Below are positions 36,381-48,900 of a stretch of 64,000 nt of DNA, piece after piece. This DNA is from Odobenus rosmarus divergens (lineage: Eukaryota; Chordata; Mammalia; Carnivora; Odobenidae). How positions within the stretch are numbered: the stretch's first letter is position 1; the number at the start of each line of letters is the position of its first letter. The stretch spans positions 1 to 64,000 of the forward strand of contig NW_004450381.1 of NCBI RefSeq assembly GCF_000321225.1. The letters run 5' to 3'. The notes beneath the pieces are model-generated. The model did no database searches, was not told the origin of the DNA, and saw nothing but the letters and a program-made list of their open reading frames with translations. Both the position numbers and the translations under genes were made by a program.

Positions 36381-37055
36381 CTTTTTTCTTTCTTTCTTTT
36401 TTTTTGGTTGTTGGGTTAAAATATACATGACATAAAATTTACCATCTTAAACCATTTTTAAATGTACAGGTCAGTGGTATGAAATACATTGACATCGTGG
36501 TGCAGGCATCAGCACTATCCATCATCAGAACTGCCTCCATCTTGTAAAACTGAAACTCTGGGAGCTCGTTGGTGGCTCAGTTGGTTAAGCATCCAACTCT
36601 TGGTTTTGGCTCAGGTCATGATCTCAGGGTCCTGGGATCGAGCCCTGCATCGGGCTCCCTGCTCAGGGGGGAGTCTGCTTCTCTGCCCCTCCCCCTGCTC
36701 GTGCTCTCTCTCTCAAATAAATAAATAAATATCAAAAAGAACCCTGGAACTCTGTCCCACAAAACAACTCCTTATTCTCCCCTCCCCCAGCCCCTGGCAC
36801 CACCATATTCTTTCTATCTCTATGAATTTGACTACTCTTGGTGCCTCATATATGGAATCATACAGTAATTCTTTTTGTGATTGGCTTACTTCATTTCTTA
36901 TAATGTCCTCAAGGTTCATCCATGTTGTAGCAGGTGTCAGAACTTCTGTTTTTAAAGCTGAATAATGTTCTGTTGTGTGGATGGAACACGTTTTGTTTAT
37001 CCATTTATCCATCGATGGACACTCGGGTTGTTTCCACATATTAACTGTAGTGAAA
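36381..37055 (-). mobile_element. 5'-truncated antisense L1 with target-site duplication, holding a SINE
   Basis: Starts with a T/CT-rich reversed tail and reads antisense L1 3' sequence ('aaaatttaccatcttaaacc', 'atcatacagtaattcttttt'). Flanked by ctaaccaacttc at 36369-36380 and 37056-37067. A plus-strand CAN-SINE lies at 36561-36738. Confidence 0.85.
36561..36738 (+). repeat. CAN-SINE inside the L1
   Basis: 'gtggctcagttggttaagca' to 'caaataaataaataaat'. The head is altered (gggagctcgttgg). Confidence 0.9.
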
Positions 37056-37067
37056 CTAACCAACTTC

Positions 37068-38079
37068 TTGACTAAACCAGGTGACCTCAGCCCTGCAGCG
37101 GGACTCATCCTACATTGATGTTGCCCGAAGATGGACTGTCCCTGATGATGACCCCAGGTGCCCCATCCATGCCCCACTGTGCCCCATCCACCTAGATGCT
37201 CTTCCTCCCTGCCCCCCCCCACCGCGTGGGCCCTGACCTCCGCCGACACCTTCACCTACTTTTCAACTCTCGCTCTGCCCCCAGGCCTCTGCTTACCTCA
37301 TTCCACCCTGTACACCACAGCCCTCTTGGGAGGCATTGCCAAGCATGTGGGCGAACCTCACAAAAGCGCCTGGCTGCTGCGTGTGTCACAAGCACCTGCT
37401 TGCTTACCTCTTCCTAGTGCAGCCTCTCTGACCACTCTTAAGAAAACCTTCAAGGCAACTCTTTCCATCTACTATTGGCCACGTCTCTAAACCATCTTCC
37501 CAGCGGGTACAAACTCTTAATTGATTTAAGCTCAAAACAAACAGACAAACGGAAAGAGTAACAGAAACAAAACCAACTGGTCAGACCATGAAACCAAAAG
37601 AATCTGGCACCAAAAATCAATGAAGTCCTCAAAAAGAATCAAAATCAAATTCTTGGCATGCTTGGCAATGACCCCGAGCCCAGAGAGCACAGGACCAGAG
37701 CAGGAGTCCCTGGGGCCCGGACTGCTAGTCAGCGGTGGCACATGAGGGATCCTAAGGTCGGTCCAGTCCACACCAGTCAGGGCACCAGAACCTCGGTGGG
37801 GGAATGGCTCAGACTGTGAGGGAGATGATTTCATTCAGGCTACAGCAACAAAAAGAAAGTTCACTGATGAGGAATGTCCACGTGGAAAGGACGGGGCTTG
37901 GATTTTTCTAGATGCAGGTAGACAAGGGAGTCGTGAGGAAGAGTGGAGGGGGTTTTGCATGTATGAGAGCAAAGTGGTCTTTTAGAGTTAGCCATTTCTC
38001 AGAGCCCAGAAGGATGGGATTTCTCAACCTTCAGTGCTTTTCTGGAGCACAGGGTTCAGATAAATTTTGTCAACCTGTC
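37068..38079. other. Intergenic, unassigned
   Basis: No gene. Together with 36,180-36,368, which has CCAAT boxes near 36,223 and 36,297, it might be an old LTR element split by the L1; this is unproven. Confidence 0.3.
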
Positions 38080-38775
38080 CTGATGTTCTGTGTGTCTGGT
38101 TGTGCACTTGTGTGTTTGTGGGGTGTGAGCAGGTCTCATCTCTGTGTTTCTAGAGGAGTGTGTGTATGTGTGTGTGTGTCTGTGTGTGTGTGTTAGCGCG
38201 AGGGGCTGGCTCGGCATCTAACTGCCCAGCTGTTAGAGGCTCTCTGTCTATTCCTGTGTGTCTGTTTGCTGTACAGTGTGTATATTTCTTGGTGTGTCTG
38301 CCTCTATGTTTGCCTGTGTCAAGTGATGTCTTTGTTTATAAGGTGAATCTGGCGGAATGTGTGTGTGTTGCAATTTGTGTATATATCACCATGTTTCTGT
38401 TTGTCTGGTGGCATGTGTGTGTGTGTCTTGGTGTGTGTCCCTCTGGGCATCTCTGGTGGAGGGTGTGTGCGATTGAGGAGTGAATGTCTCTTGGTGCTTC
38501 TGTGGGTCTGGCGGTGTGTGTGTTGTGAGGCGTGTGTCTCTCTCAATGCTTCTGTATGTTGGTGGTGGGTGTGTTTGCCTTGCAGGGTTGTGTGTCCTGT
38601 GGTTTCTTTGTGGGCCAGGATGTGTGTGTGAGTTGCAGGGAGTCTCTGTCTCGGCACTCCTGTGGCTAGTGGTGTAGATTGTGGAATGAGTCTCTTTCGA
38701 GTGCCTCTGTGTCGGCTGGATTTCATGCGTGTGACTTCCAGGGTGAGTGTGCTTCCCCGTCTTCCTGTGGGCTAG

Positions 38776-38810
<35 letters not shown>

Positions 38811-38937
38811 GGCAGATGAATGTCTCTCTGTTTCTTTGGGTCTTGTTGTATGTGTGAGTATATGTCACAGCGTGTGTGTGTGTGTGTGTGTGTGTGTCTG
38901 TGTGTGTCTGATGGAGTGTGTGTCGCTCCAGGCGATC
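38080..38937. repeat. TG-rich degenerate minisatellite
   Basis: Runs of TGTGTG separated by 'tctctgt', 'cttctgtgg' and 'ttgcaggg' words at a loose spacing of about 50-65 bp. Pure (TG)n runs occur at about 38779-38809 and 38872-38897. Confidence 0.65.
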
Positions 38938-38949
38938 ATCTTTGTGCAT

Positions 38950-39240
38950 CTGTGTGTGTGGCGGGGTGCGTGTGTGGAGCCCCATCTGGGTGACGTGGGT
39001 GTGGAGCTCTCTCTGTGTGCCATGTGCGTCCAGCACGCGTGTCGTAGGATGATGGTCTCCACGTTTCTGTGTGTGTGGCAGGGTGCGTGTGTGGAGCCCC
39101 ATCTGGGTGACGTGGGTGTGGAGCTCTCTCTGTGTGCCATGTGCGTCCAGCACGCGTGTCGTAGGATGATGGTCTCCACGTTTCTGTGTGTGTGGCAGGG
39201 TGCGTGTGTGGAGCCCCGTCTCTGTGATGTGAGCTGCGTC
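38950..39240. repeat. 117-bp tandem repeat, about 2.4 copies
   Basis: The word ggtgcgtgtgtggagcccc recurs at 38965, 39082 and 39199, an exact 117-bp period. Copies 1 and 2 are almost identical ('tctgggtgacgtgggtgtgg', 'cgtgtcgtaggatgatggtc'); copy 3 breaks off. Since 117 is a multiple of three, several frames read as repeated peptides, but no gene is supported. Confidence 0.9.
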
Positions 39241-41225
39241 CCCATTTGAAACCCAGCCTGGCTCAGGCCTTCTCCAGACCCACATTCCTCCCGCTCCTTT
39301 GTGCTCTGTGCTACAAAAAATATTTGCGTTTTCCACGACTCATAATTTTTCCTCCTCAATCGCTACCAGATGTGGGTCCTGTGGTCCCCGTCCCCATGGC
39401 AACAGAGGTTCCAGCAGCCGCGGTTCCCTTCTGTGGCGCCTTCCCTGGAAGCTGGCACTGCCGTGGGCCTGAGAGGGTGGGGAGGGGGTGGGGAGGAAGC
39501 GGCTGTCGGGCGGGGGTGGGGTTGCTGCGGGGTCCTGGCAGCTCCCTCTCCAGGCGGCTACCCAGATTATCCTGGAGGGTTTCTTGGCCTGGTTCCTGGA
39601 GGCCACAGCATCCTGCCCGCAGTGGGGGCAGGCGGCAGAGGCTGGCTGCTGGAAGTATGGGAGGTGCCCCTGCTCTGTGAGGCACCCACTCCAAGGGGCT
39701 CCCAAAGGTCAGGGTCTTGGGCACCTGGAGGGTTCCCGGGGCAGGGAGAGCAGGGGCCCCAGGAAAGGCCCCGTCTATGTGACCACTCTGGTTGCCCCCA
39801 CACCGTGCTGACCCAGACTGCGGGGACGGGGAGAGCTAGAGCTAAGGTGTGGGGGTCAGAGAGGGTCAACGTGGGCCTCCCTGGGGGTGGGGGGTGCAGA
39901 GCAAGACTGTCGCCTCAACCACCGCACTGCCCTCCCCCACCCCCCTCAGTCACTCCCCTGCCTTTGCTGGGTCCAGCTGGGCATCTGCCCCTCCTGGCCA
40001 ACTTCAAGCCTGCGTTCTCAACCCCAGCAGCCAGCAGGGCCTGGTGCCTGAAAGCATCAGAGGTGACCAGCCACAGGGCCATGGCTGGGAGGGTGCCCGG
40101 CTGGCCAGAGGGAAGCCTGCATTCCATGTGCTGCCTGACCAGGCCAAATGCCAGGACTGTGTCCACGCAAGCCACATCAGATGTCCCGCCCACGGCATGA
40201 GGCCATCTCCACTCAGGTGGCTAAGCCCCTGCATGGGTCACTGAAGTTGACCTCACTGTGATCCCTGAGCTGCCGGCGTTGGTCAGACTCTATGCTACAC
40301 TGGGAGCTGCAGGGGGCGGAGGGTGCGCTGGGGAGATGATTGGAGGATCTTGGCAGAATCTCCTGATCAAAACTGCTGGGCATCAAGATGGAAAGGGACC
40401 TGCTGGGCAGAGGCAGGGGGATGGGAGGAAACCAGATGGACAGAGGCCAGTGGGTACCCTAGAAATTAAGGCTTTGTAGCCCAGGCAGGTCACAGGGGAG
40501 GCCTGCCAGAGGGCCAGAGGTAGTGAAGATGCTGCGGCTGGGGGTGGGGGTGGGGCGCAAATGGCCACAGATAGAAGTCTGGGCCAGAGCAGGGACTGCC
40601 TGCGAGGCCAGCCAGGGCTCTGGGCCAGGCACGCTCCCTTCCCCCTCCCGCGCCTCCCTCAGCTTGGCGGGGAGGGCGGTGAGAGTTTCCGGCTGAGGAC
40701 AAGGAGCCCATTGAGGCAGACAGCGGGGCTCTGTGCAGGGCCAGACCATCTTGTTTGTGCCTGACGAGGCCCGGCTGGAGCTGTGCCTGTGGCCCACTGC
40801 CCCCTGGCCCCAGCCTCCGACCTGCCCCAGCCACACCAAACAGCTCGGAACCCCCGAGTGTAACAGCAGTGGCCCGTGGGAGAAGCACAGTTCAGAAGCA
40901 GCCCCAGGCGCAAACTCCCTGTAGCCAAGGGACTCCGCCTTATCTGTTCTGGTCCATCCTTCATCCTTGGCTGCCAGGTGAGAATGGGGTGGGCCAAAGT
41001 GGGTGCCCAATAAGCTTGATAAATAAATGATGGGCCGATGGACACTACCCACTTCCAACTTGGTCCCAAGAGACCCACACCTGGGCTTCCAGGCTCTGCT
41101 TAGGTAGAGGAATCTTGTGCATGCGTGCTGGCTGGAAGAGGTCACATGAATTCTTTTGAGGGAAGATCCTTGCACGAGGAAGGGCAGATAGGAAGCAAGC
41201 AAAGCACAGGAGGAAAAAAAGGCAC
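39241..41225. other. Intergenic downstream of SCARF2, unassigned
   Basis: GC-rich in parts, with several open frames (up to 276 codons at 39370-40200) but no domain or splice-supported exon. A palindromic RFX-type word lies at 39390-39403. Confidence 0.4.
39390..39403 (+). promoter_or_regulatory. RFX/X-box-like palindrome
   Basis: gtccccatggcaac fits GTNNCCATGGNAAC, the inverted-repeat form bound by RFX factors. Function is unknown. Confidence 0.4.
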
Positions 41226-41997
41226 TTTATTAAGAAAGCTTTGGCCAAGCCCCTGCCGGGAGGAGCCCATCCTGGGGCACCCGGATGGGGTGGGAGCAGC
41301 CCTGCCGGGGGCCTATAAATACATCTCCTCGGACCACTGGAGTCGCCCCTCGGATTCCCGCGGCATGTGGGGTGGTGGGGGGCCATCAAAACCAGCTCGA
41401 CAGCTGAGGGGCCAGGGCTAGGGAGGCTGGGGCTGGGGGCGCAGGGAGGGGAGGTGGGGAGGGGGGACAGGCCGGGCCCAGGGGACGCTGAGCCCCCTGA
41501 GGAGCAGAGACCAGCCCTTCTCCCCAGGCTCCAGTCAACCAGATGCCCTCAGCCTGGCCAGTGGAAGTAGCCTTTGGCTACCGTCAAGAAAAGAGGCCTC
41601 TAGCCAGAGGCGCCAGGCCCTGGCCAATGAGAGGCAGCCGAGACAGAAGTGCTTCTGGCCTCAACCAATGAGAGGGTACCCCAGCCCAGTGCATTCTGGG
41701 CCAGTAAGAGGTGGTCTCTCGGCCTTTGAGACCCTGGCTGGTCGGAGCCCTCGGCCAATGGGAAGGAAGTCGCCTGCTAAGCGCCTGTCAGGCCTCGACC
41801 AATGGAATGGGGTCTTCCCGCCCGCCGGCGCCTGAGCCAATGAGGCGCAGCCTCCCGACCGGCTGCTCCGGGCCGAGGGCCAGCCAGGCGGCCGTGGCCT
41901 GGCCGCCGCGGGGCACGTCGGGCGGGCGCGGAACGCGGGGTGACAAGCAGCGCTGCTAAGCCTGGGGAACCGGCGGGCACGACCGGGCCACCGCCTG
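41226..41997 (-). other. SCARF2: SCARF2 3' UTR and poly(A) signal
   Basis: The first AATAAA downstream of the stop on the minus strand is at 41231-41226 (within cttaataaagtg), which gives a 3' UTR of about 0.77 kb. It contains the CCAAT-box array at about 41,620-41,845. The convergent ZNF74 ends about 17 kb away. Confidence 0.75.
41620..41845 (+). repeat. Degenerate ~40-50 bp repeat carrying CCAAT boxes
   Basis: CCAAT occurs at 41624, 41665, 41755, 41799 and 41837, with a CCAGT variant at 41701. Spacing is 36-54 bp. Each is followed by TGAGAGG, TGGGAAGG, TGGAATGG or similar, and preceded by GGC(C/T)T- or CTGGCC-like words. The unit lies wholly inside the SCARF2 3' UTR, where the mRNA would read ATTGG. 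Confidence 0.7.
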
Positions 41998-42905
41998 CTA
42001 CAGGGTGGGCGCGCCCGCCCTGCCCAGCTCGCCCGCCGCTTCCCGGCTCTTCTTGCGCGGCGGCTTCTGGATGGGGGTCTTCTTCCGGGGGGTGTCAGGC
42101 GCGGGCGCGCCGGCCGCCACCTTCTCGGGCCCCGGGGCCTCTGGCGCAGGGGACGCGCGGGCCGGCGAGGCGGGCAGCACCGAGCGCTTGGCCTTCTGCG
42201 GCGGCGCCGGCTTCTCTCGCGGGCCCTGCGCGCCCGGAGCCCCTTCGGCGCGGCCCAGGCTGCGAGTCTTGTCGCGCAGCTCCGCGGCCAGCATGGAGGC
42301 GGCCTCGGGCGCGCTGCGCGGGGGACCGCCAGCGTCCGTGGGCTCCAAGACGCCGGGGCCGCGACCCCGCGCCCGAGCCCTAGGCGGCGAGGGGGCGGAG
42401 AGGGCTGGCCCCTCCTCCGCCAGCCCCGGGGGCCGAGGCGTCGGGTCGCGGGCCCGGGGGCTGCCGGGCTCATCCGGCCGCGCCGACGTGTCGCTGGGCG
42501 TCCGTTTCCTCTTGCTGGGACTGGGCGCGGCCTCGGGTCCCGAGAGTGGCGGTGAGGGCGCACCTGCAGCGGCAGCGGCACCATGCTTGCCGTGGATCCA
42601 GGACACCTTGGGCTTGGTGGCAGGGTCAGGTGGAGGCGGCTTCCTGCGCTCGGGAGATGGCGAAAGCGACAGGCCCCCAGCCTCTCCCCGGGCCCGGGCC
42701 GGCCGGGCCTCGCGCCGGGCCACGCGCGCATACAGCGCCCCGCCGGGCCCCTCCACGCTAGACGCCGACCGCTCGCTGTCAGAGGACGCGGGGAGGGGCG
42801 TCGCCTCCTCTGTGGACGCCGGCGTGGTCACCGGCGCGGGGGATGACGCCAGCGCCTCGGTAGGGGCGGTGGGGGGCTCCGCGTCCCGGCTCTCGGTTGC
42901 GGTCT
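41998..42905 (-). CDS. SCARF2: SCARF2 exon 11, long Pro/Ser/Lys-rich tail
   Basis: A 908-nt exon after 'ccttgtcag' encodes residues from about 570 to 870, ending GELGRAGAPTL and TAG at 42000-41998. It is low in complexity, with SPSPERRKPPPPDP, KPKVSWIHGKHG, SPSKRKRTPSD and RKKTPIQKPPRKKSRE. The basic SPSKRKR and PPRKKSR patches resemble nuclear-localisation signals, but no function is shown. GC content is so high that a 334-codon frame stays open on the other strand. Confidence 0.95.
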
Positions 42906-45900
42906 CTGACAAGGGAAGAAGAGCTGACGGTCACGGCCTCCACAGGGAGCTCGGCCATCCAGCCTTCAGGCAAAACCCTCACCTTCCTCCTCTTCCCCGC
43001 CCCAGGTGATGCTCAGTCGCCCTGGCATCTAGATACGCCTGGAGAAATCACAACACCAACCACAAACTTAGTTCTGAGCCCCCAGGGTGTGCTGCCGAGT
43101 GCTGGGGGGTGAGGGGCAACATTCCTGGGGCTGAAGCCCCAACCTTGGTCTCACCCTTCCCCCACCACATCCCCAACCTGGGGGGCCACATCATCAAACA
43201 TGACCTTGGAACACCTCCAGGGGGATTCATTATTCCTCATTAAGAGATAAGGCGTCTAAGGCTCAGAGAGGTTAGTCACCTGCCCAAGGTCACCCAGGGG
43301 GATAGCCAGGGGACGAGAGAGGCCAAGGCCACAAAACCAGCCAGTCAGCCTCCTTCCAGATGTCTGTGGGCCAAAACTTAAGGCAAAAGTGTGCCCCATA
43401 CCCTGTAGGCCATCGGCTCCTATCTCCTCTTCCAACTCCTACCCAGGCCCAGAACCTTCTCTATGAATGGCCTCCCCAGTAAGTGAATCTGGGCTGTGGC
43501 TAGAGACCAGACAGCCCACCTACCTCCCCAGACCCTACCCCAGTCCAGCGCTGAGCAGCACAGAACCCCACTCCATAGCCTCGGCTGTGTCCAACCCCCA
43601 GTTAAAAGCATCACCACACCCTCCCTCCCCATGCTGTCTGTCCCAAGGAGCACGGAGATCTTTTCAGCTAGAACATTTCATTTGCCTGGAGGGAGGCCCA
43701 AGCAGAGCCCTACTCACCCTCGTGGGGTACACAGTACACAGGCCCCTCATCGGTGGTGTCGAAGGAGGAGAAGGAGGCCCGGGAGGACCATGATGGCGAG
43801 GGCTGCTCCAGCCCCGACGGTGGCTCCAGGAAGCTACAGTTGAGTGTGTTATCCAGGTCGTGATGGGCCACTGGGGAAGGAGGGAGGCACAGCTGCCAGG
43901 GGCCCCCACCCTGCCCTGACCTGTGGCCTCACTAGCCCTCTTGCAACAAATGGTGGAGTAACCAAGACCAGCCCTACCCTAAGACTGGATAGAACAGGCA
44001 ATTCAACAGGCAGAGTGACACTAGACCAGGACAGGAGAATGGGTAGAGGTGAGCTGGTAAAAAGAGAGAAGGGGGAACAAAGATGCAAGGCTAGTGTGTG
44101 CAGCCAGGAAGCTGAACAAGGATGGGCTGAAGTGTTGGAAAAAGAGGGCCAGAGAGAACCCCTGGCTGGCACAGGCCATCAGGGCCTCCCAGCCATGTTC
44201 AGACCCTGCCTTGTGGGACCCAAGGACCCAGAGCCACCTCTGCTGAGCGGGCCAAGGGGTTTTCTCAGCTGTTTTCCATCTTTTTTTTTTTTTAAGATTT
44301 GATTTATTTATTTATTTATTTGACAGAGAGCGATTACAGGCAGGGAAAGCGGCAGGCAGAGGCAGAGGGAGAAGCAGGCTCCCTGCTGAGCAGAGAGCCC
44401 AATGATCCCAGGACCCCAAGATCATGACCTGAGCCGAAGGCAGACGCTTAACCGACTGAACCACCCAGGAGTCCCAGCTGTTTCCATCTTTACCTCCCAG
44501 GAGATGAGTCTCCCCCTCCCCTTCATCTTCAGAAACAAGTGGCAAAGAGGGAGAGTCCACTCCTGGTGTGGCTCAGTGCAGACAGGCAGAAGCACCTCCC
44601 TCCCAACTGCAGTCCTGACTAGGGTGGGGGAGCCATGGAACCAGCCTGCCCGCCTTCCAGAAAGGACCCAGAGCACTTCAGGCGGGAGGGGGCCGCTCCT
44701 TGTAGCAGGGTTTCCATGCGCAGGTCCGACCTACCACCCCCACCCCCCCACCCCCTCCAGCTCGCGTTCACCTGCAGCTACCCACCAGGACTTACAGTGC
44801 ACTCCTACAGATCGTGCGGGTCCTGCCCACTGGGATGTCTACACACTCCAGATGCAATCACTCCCACTCACCGAAACAGGGCCCAAACCTCCCACACCTG
44901 CCTACACACCTAGGACTCCTGCCTTCCTCCCCGGGCTCGCGGGTATCAGAAGCCCCTCTTTGCGTCCCTCCCCAGCCCACCCACATCAACACCCAAGGCC
45001 CCGTATGTCCTGCACCGGGAGGTGTTCCCCCCAGAGACCCCGTGCCGATATCCTTACCTACGACCTTGGGCAGCTTCTGCCTCCGGAGCGGGATCCGGGG
45101 CAGCTTCATGCTGATGCGGCTGAAGCGACCGCACAATCGCTGCGGCGCCTTCTTCCTCCCGAGCGTGAGCTCCCTGCGGGGGCGGGGCCTGAGTAAAGGG
45201 GCGGGGCCTGGATGGGACAGTTGGATCTCGGCGGGAGCCCTGACTCAGGAAGGGCGGGACCTGAGCTAAAGATAGGCAGTGCCACACCCCGGGGCGGGGC
45301 GGGGGCCGGGGGCCGGGGTAGGGCGCGCAGCGCTACGGACAGGGTGCGGCCTGAGCCCAGGAGAGCCGGCCGGCGTCGGGCCTCACCGGCGCGCCGGGTC
45401 CTTGCCGCGGCAGGCGCAGCAGCAGCCGAGCAGCGAGAGCAGCAGGCCGAGGAGCAGCGCAAGCAACGCACCCGCGCCCATCACGCCCTTGCGCTGGTTG
45501 GTCTCTGTGGGAAGGCACCGGGGTCAGCGCGGGTGCCGGCACCTCTGGCATCGCCCTCAACAGGATGCCCCCTCAACGACTCACCCAGGCGGCAGGCACC
45601 AGTGACCGGGTCGCACGAGTCCTCGTGGCAGCTGCAGGCCTGGGCGCAGTCCACGCCGTGGAGCCCAGGCGGGCACGTCAGGTTACAGCTGCGGGGGCAC
45701 GGGGTCAGTGAGGGCCACAGCAGCCCTCCGTGATGCCCCTCGCCCTCGCCCCTGCGGCCAGCTAGCCGCGGTCCCGGAGCCGGGTTCTCTATCTCCATGC
45801 TCTAAGGCTTGATGCTCACCACCACCGCCGGGCATACACTGGATGATCAGTGTTTTGGAAATGAATGTGTTGCACAACCAGCGGGATGGGATCTGGGGGA

Positions 45901-48900
45901 CAGGGCCTGTGGTCGCTCAGCCTCAGTGTCCACTTCTGGGGCTGACTCTTGGGTGGGTGAGAAGAGGGGCTGCCAGACCACTCATGGCTGTAAGTGGAGG
46001 TCTCTGCTCTCTCTGCACTAGCTCAGGGTCACCTCAACCCTGCAGTCCTCAGAAGCCCACTGACCACAGGCGGAACTGGTTGCCAGATCCCGCTTTGAGC
46101 ACCGGCTCCACACCACCGCAGGAAACTGCCCCCCACCCCCACCCCAAAGAGTCTGACAGCACTCCCTAGCTGCGGTAAGAGGACCTAGGCTGAAGGGCCG
46201 AGCCTGGGTCTCATCTATTCGGCCACCATTAGCAGCACCTGGGGTCTGGCTGGATCCCTGTGACATGCACGTATCCCCTAACCCCCTTTGGGTCTCCGGC
46301 ACTCACTGGGGCCCGTGGACGCCAGGGCTGCACAGGCAACGCCCCGACTGGAAGTCGCAGTGGCCGCTGCCGCAGTCGGCGCACACAAATGCACAGTCCT
46401 CGCCGTAAGTGCCATTGCTGCACTTGGTCTCGCACCTCGAAACGCGGGGGAGAGGGAGTCAGCGGAAATGGGAGCAATGCTCTCCCTCCGCGGAGAGCAT
46501 TCGGAGACTGGCGGGGCTAGGGGGCTGCGTGCCTGGGACACATTCGGGCATGGGCTGCTTGCTCACCGGTCGCCGATCCAGCCCGCGTTGCAGCGCGTGC
46601 ACTTGCCAGTGACGTGGTTGCAGGCATGCCCGTCGCGGCAGGGCGGGCAGCGGTGGCCGCAGCCCTCGCCATAGAAGCCGGTAGAGCACGGCTGGTCGCA
46701 CTTGGTGCCGTTCCAGCCGGGCTCGCAAGTCAGGCAGCGGCCCTCGGCCACCGTGCAAGGCTGCTGGCCTTTGCACTGGCCGCATCTGGGGAAGGGGCGG
46801 GAGGCTAGGCGGGGCCCAGAGCCGCCTCACCCGCCCCGCCCCACCCCCGTCCCCTTCGGCGCCCCGCCCCACCCCACCCCCCGCCCCTCCTCCCAGGTCA
46901 GGGGCTCTTGCTTACCGGCGGCGGCAGCCCAGGCCGTAGAAGCCGGCAGGGCACGGCTCCCGGCAGTACTTGCCCCGGTAGCCCGGCTCGCAGGCGCACG
47001 TGCCGTCCACAGGGTGGCAGCGGCCGCGAAAGCACTGGCAGTAGCGCTCGCAGCGCGCGCCAAACGTGCGCTCGCGGCACTGGCAGCGGCCGCTCTGTTG
47101 TTCGCACGGTGACGTGTTGCAGGCGCACTGATTGTTGCAGCTGCGGCCCCACCAGCCTGCGTGGCACAGGCACGCGCCCGTCTGTGGGTCGCAGCGCGAC
47201 GTGGCGCTACAGTAGCACGCGCTGGCGCACTGCGCGCCCCACCAGCCAGGCTCGCAGCGACACGCGCCGCTCCGCGGGTGGCACACGCCATGCTGGCACT
47301 GGCACGCATGCTCGCAGCGTGCGCCCCAGCGCCGCGCGTGACACGTACACTGGCCCGTCACGTCTTCACACTGCCCATGCGGGTGGCAGATACACAGCTC
47401 TTTGCAGTCGGGGCCCCAGAACTGGCGCGGGCACTCTGCAGGGGCGGGCAGAGAGGGTGTCAAGCCGGGGTGCTCGCGAGGGAGCCCGGATCCAGCCAGA
47501 ACCTCCCCGCGTCCCGCCCTCCGCCTTTGGGGGCCGTCCCCCATGCGGGATCCCGTCTCCGGATCAGACCCCACCCCGGTCACGGACCCCACCCCACTGC
47601 CCAGCGCCCGCCCGGATCCTCGCTCACTGGTGTCGCAGTTGGCACCGAAGTAGCCATGGCGGCAGCGGCACTCGCCCGGCCGCACGCACACTTCGTTCTC
47701 CGAGCACGTGGAGTTGCCTTCGCACACCGCTGCGGACAAGACGGGCCTGAGCTGCCGCCTGGCCTGCCCCCCGCCCTCGGTGTCCTGCCCCCTCCTCTCC
47801 GTGTCCCTGCCCCCCTGCCCAGGTCCCCAGGCTGCCCCCACTCACCGACCCCACACTCGTCGCCCTGCTGCCTCCAGCCGGCACAGCACGTGGGCTCCTG
47901 GGAGCTGCAGGCAGAGAAAGGGCCCCTGAGCCTGGGCCCCAAGCCCGGTCCTTGCTAGGGCTCGCCAGCCACCTCCACCCTGCCCACAGGAGCTGCTTAA
48001 GGAGGCCCCGCCACATGCCAGGTACCGAGGTAAGTTCAGGAGACTGCCAGCAAGTAAGACACAGACTCCAGCCCTGGAACAGACACTGGGAGGCAGCAGA
48101 GGGCAGACCACCAAGGGATCTAACCCCCAAGAACTTTTCTGGCCCCTCGATGAGGGGTCATCCCTCCCCTCCCCATCCCACCTAACTCCTCTGTGACACC
48201 ACCCCTCCCCACCTAGGCCTGAGGAAAGAACTCCAGGGGTCCCAGAAGGAGCTGGTGAGAGGTCCTTGAGTCTCTGGGACCTGCTTCAAGTGGCATCGCT
48301 GGCGGCGGTGGGGGCCCGGCCAGATGGGTGTCAGGATCTAGATGTGACATGATCTGGACAGCAGGGACTGGTGGGGCCAGATGGGCACACTTGGATACCC
48401 AGGTGGCAGATGTGCAGCCTCTGACAGAGGTGTCCACTCAGTGGAGGGGCAGGGCATACCCGGGGAGCCCTCCACGACAGCAAGGAACGCAAAACGTGAG
48501 GGGTCCAGAGCACCAGGGCAAGACTTGGGATGGAGGGAGGAGATACTAGAGCATCTATTTATGTATTTTAAAAATCTTGTTTTAATTTTATTTGGTTTTA
48601 CAAGGTACACGGTGTGACCTCAGTAGGAGGTAAATACCTTATGACTGTTGCATTTCAGGGTAGTACAGCCTACCCAACCCTGGGCCCAAAAGTCTGGAAG
48701 CCCTGCCAGAGTGAAGCATATCACCAGAGAGAGTGCGTGGGGGTCGAGATGGGGTGTGCCCACATTTGGAGAGCAAAGAAGCCTGAGAAGGAAGAGACAC
48801 TCAGGCTGCAGGTTCATGGGTTCCATCAGGCCTAGAACTTCACCCAGACCCTAAAGGCACATAGCAGCCATTCATATTTCAGAGAAAAAGGAGTATACTC

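Noticed and set aside
38386..39336. 316-codon minus-strand frame rich in His/Thr
   Set aside because: Translation of TG/CA-rich simple repeats and the 117-bp array; a low-complexity artefact.
42005..43009. 334-codon plus-strand frame opposite SCARF2 exon 11
   Set aside because: It mirrors the coding strand's codon structure. The minus-strand frame matches SCARF2 with correct splice sites.
46912..47841. Continuous 309-codon reading of SCARF2 exons 3 and 4 as one ORF
   Set aside because: It reads through an intron (47,436-47,627). The acceptor, donor and phase show two exons.
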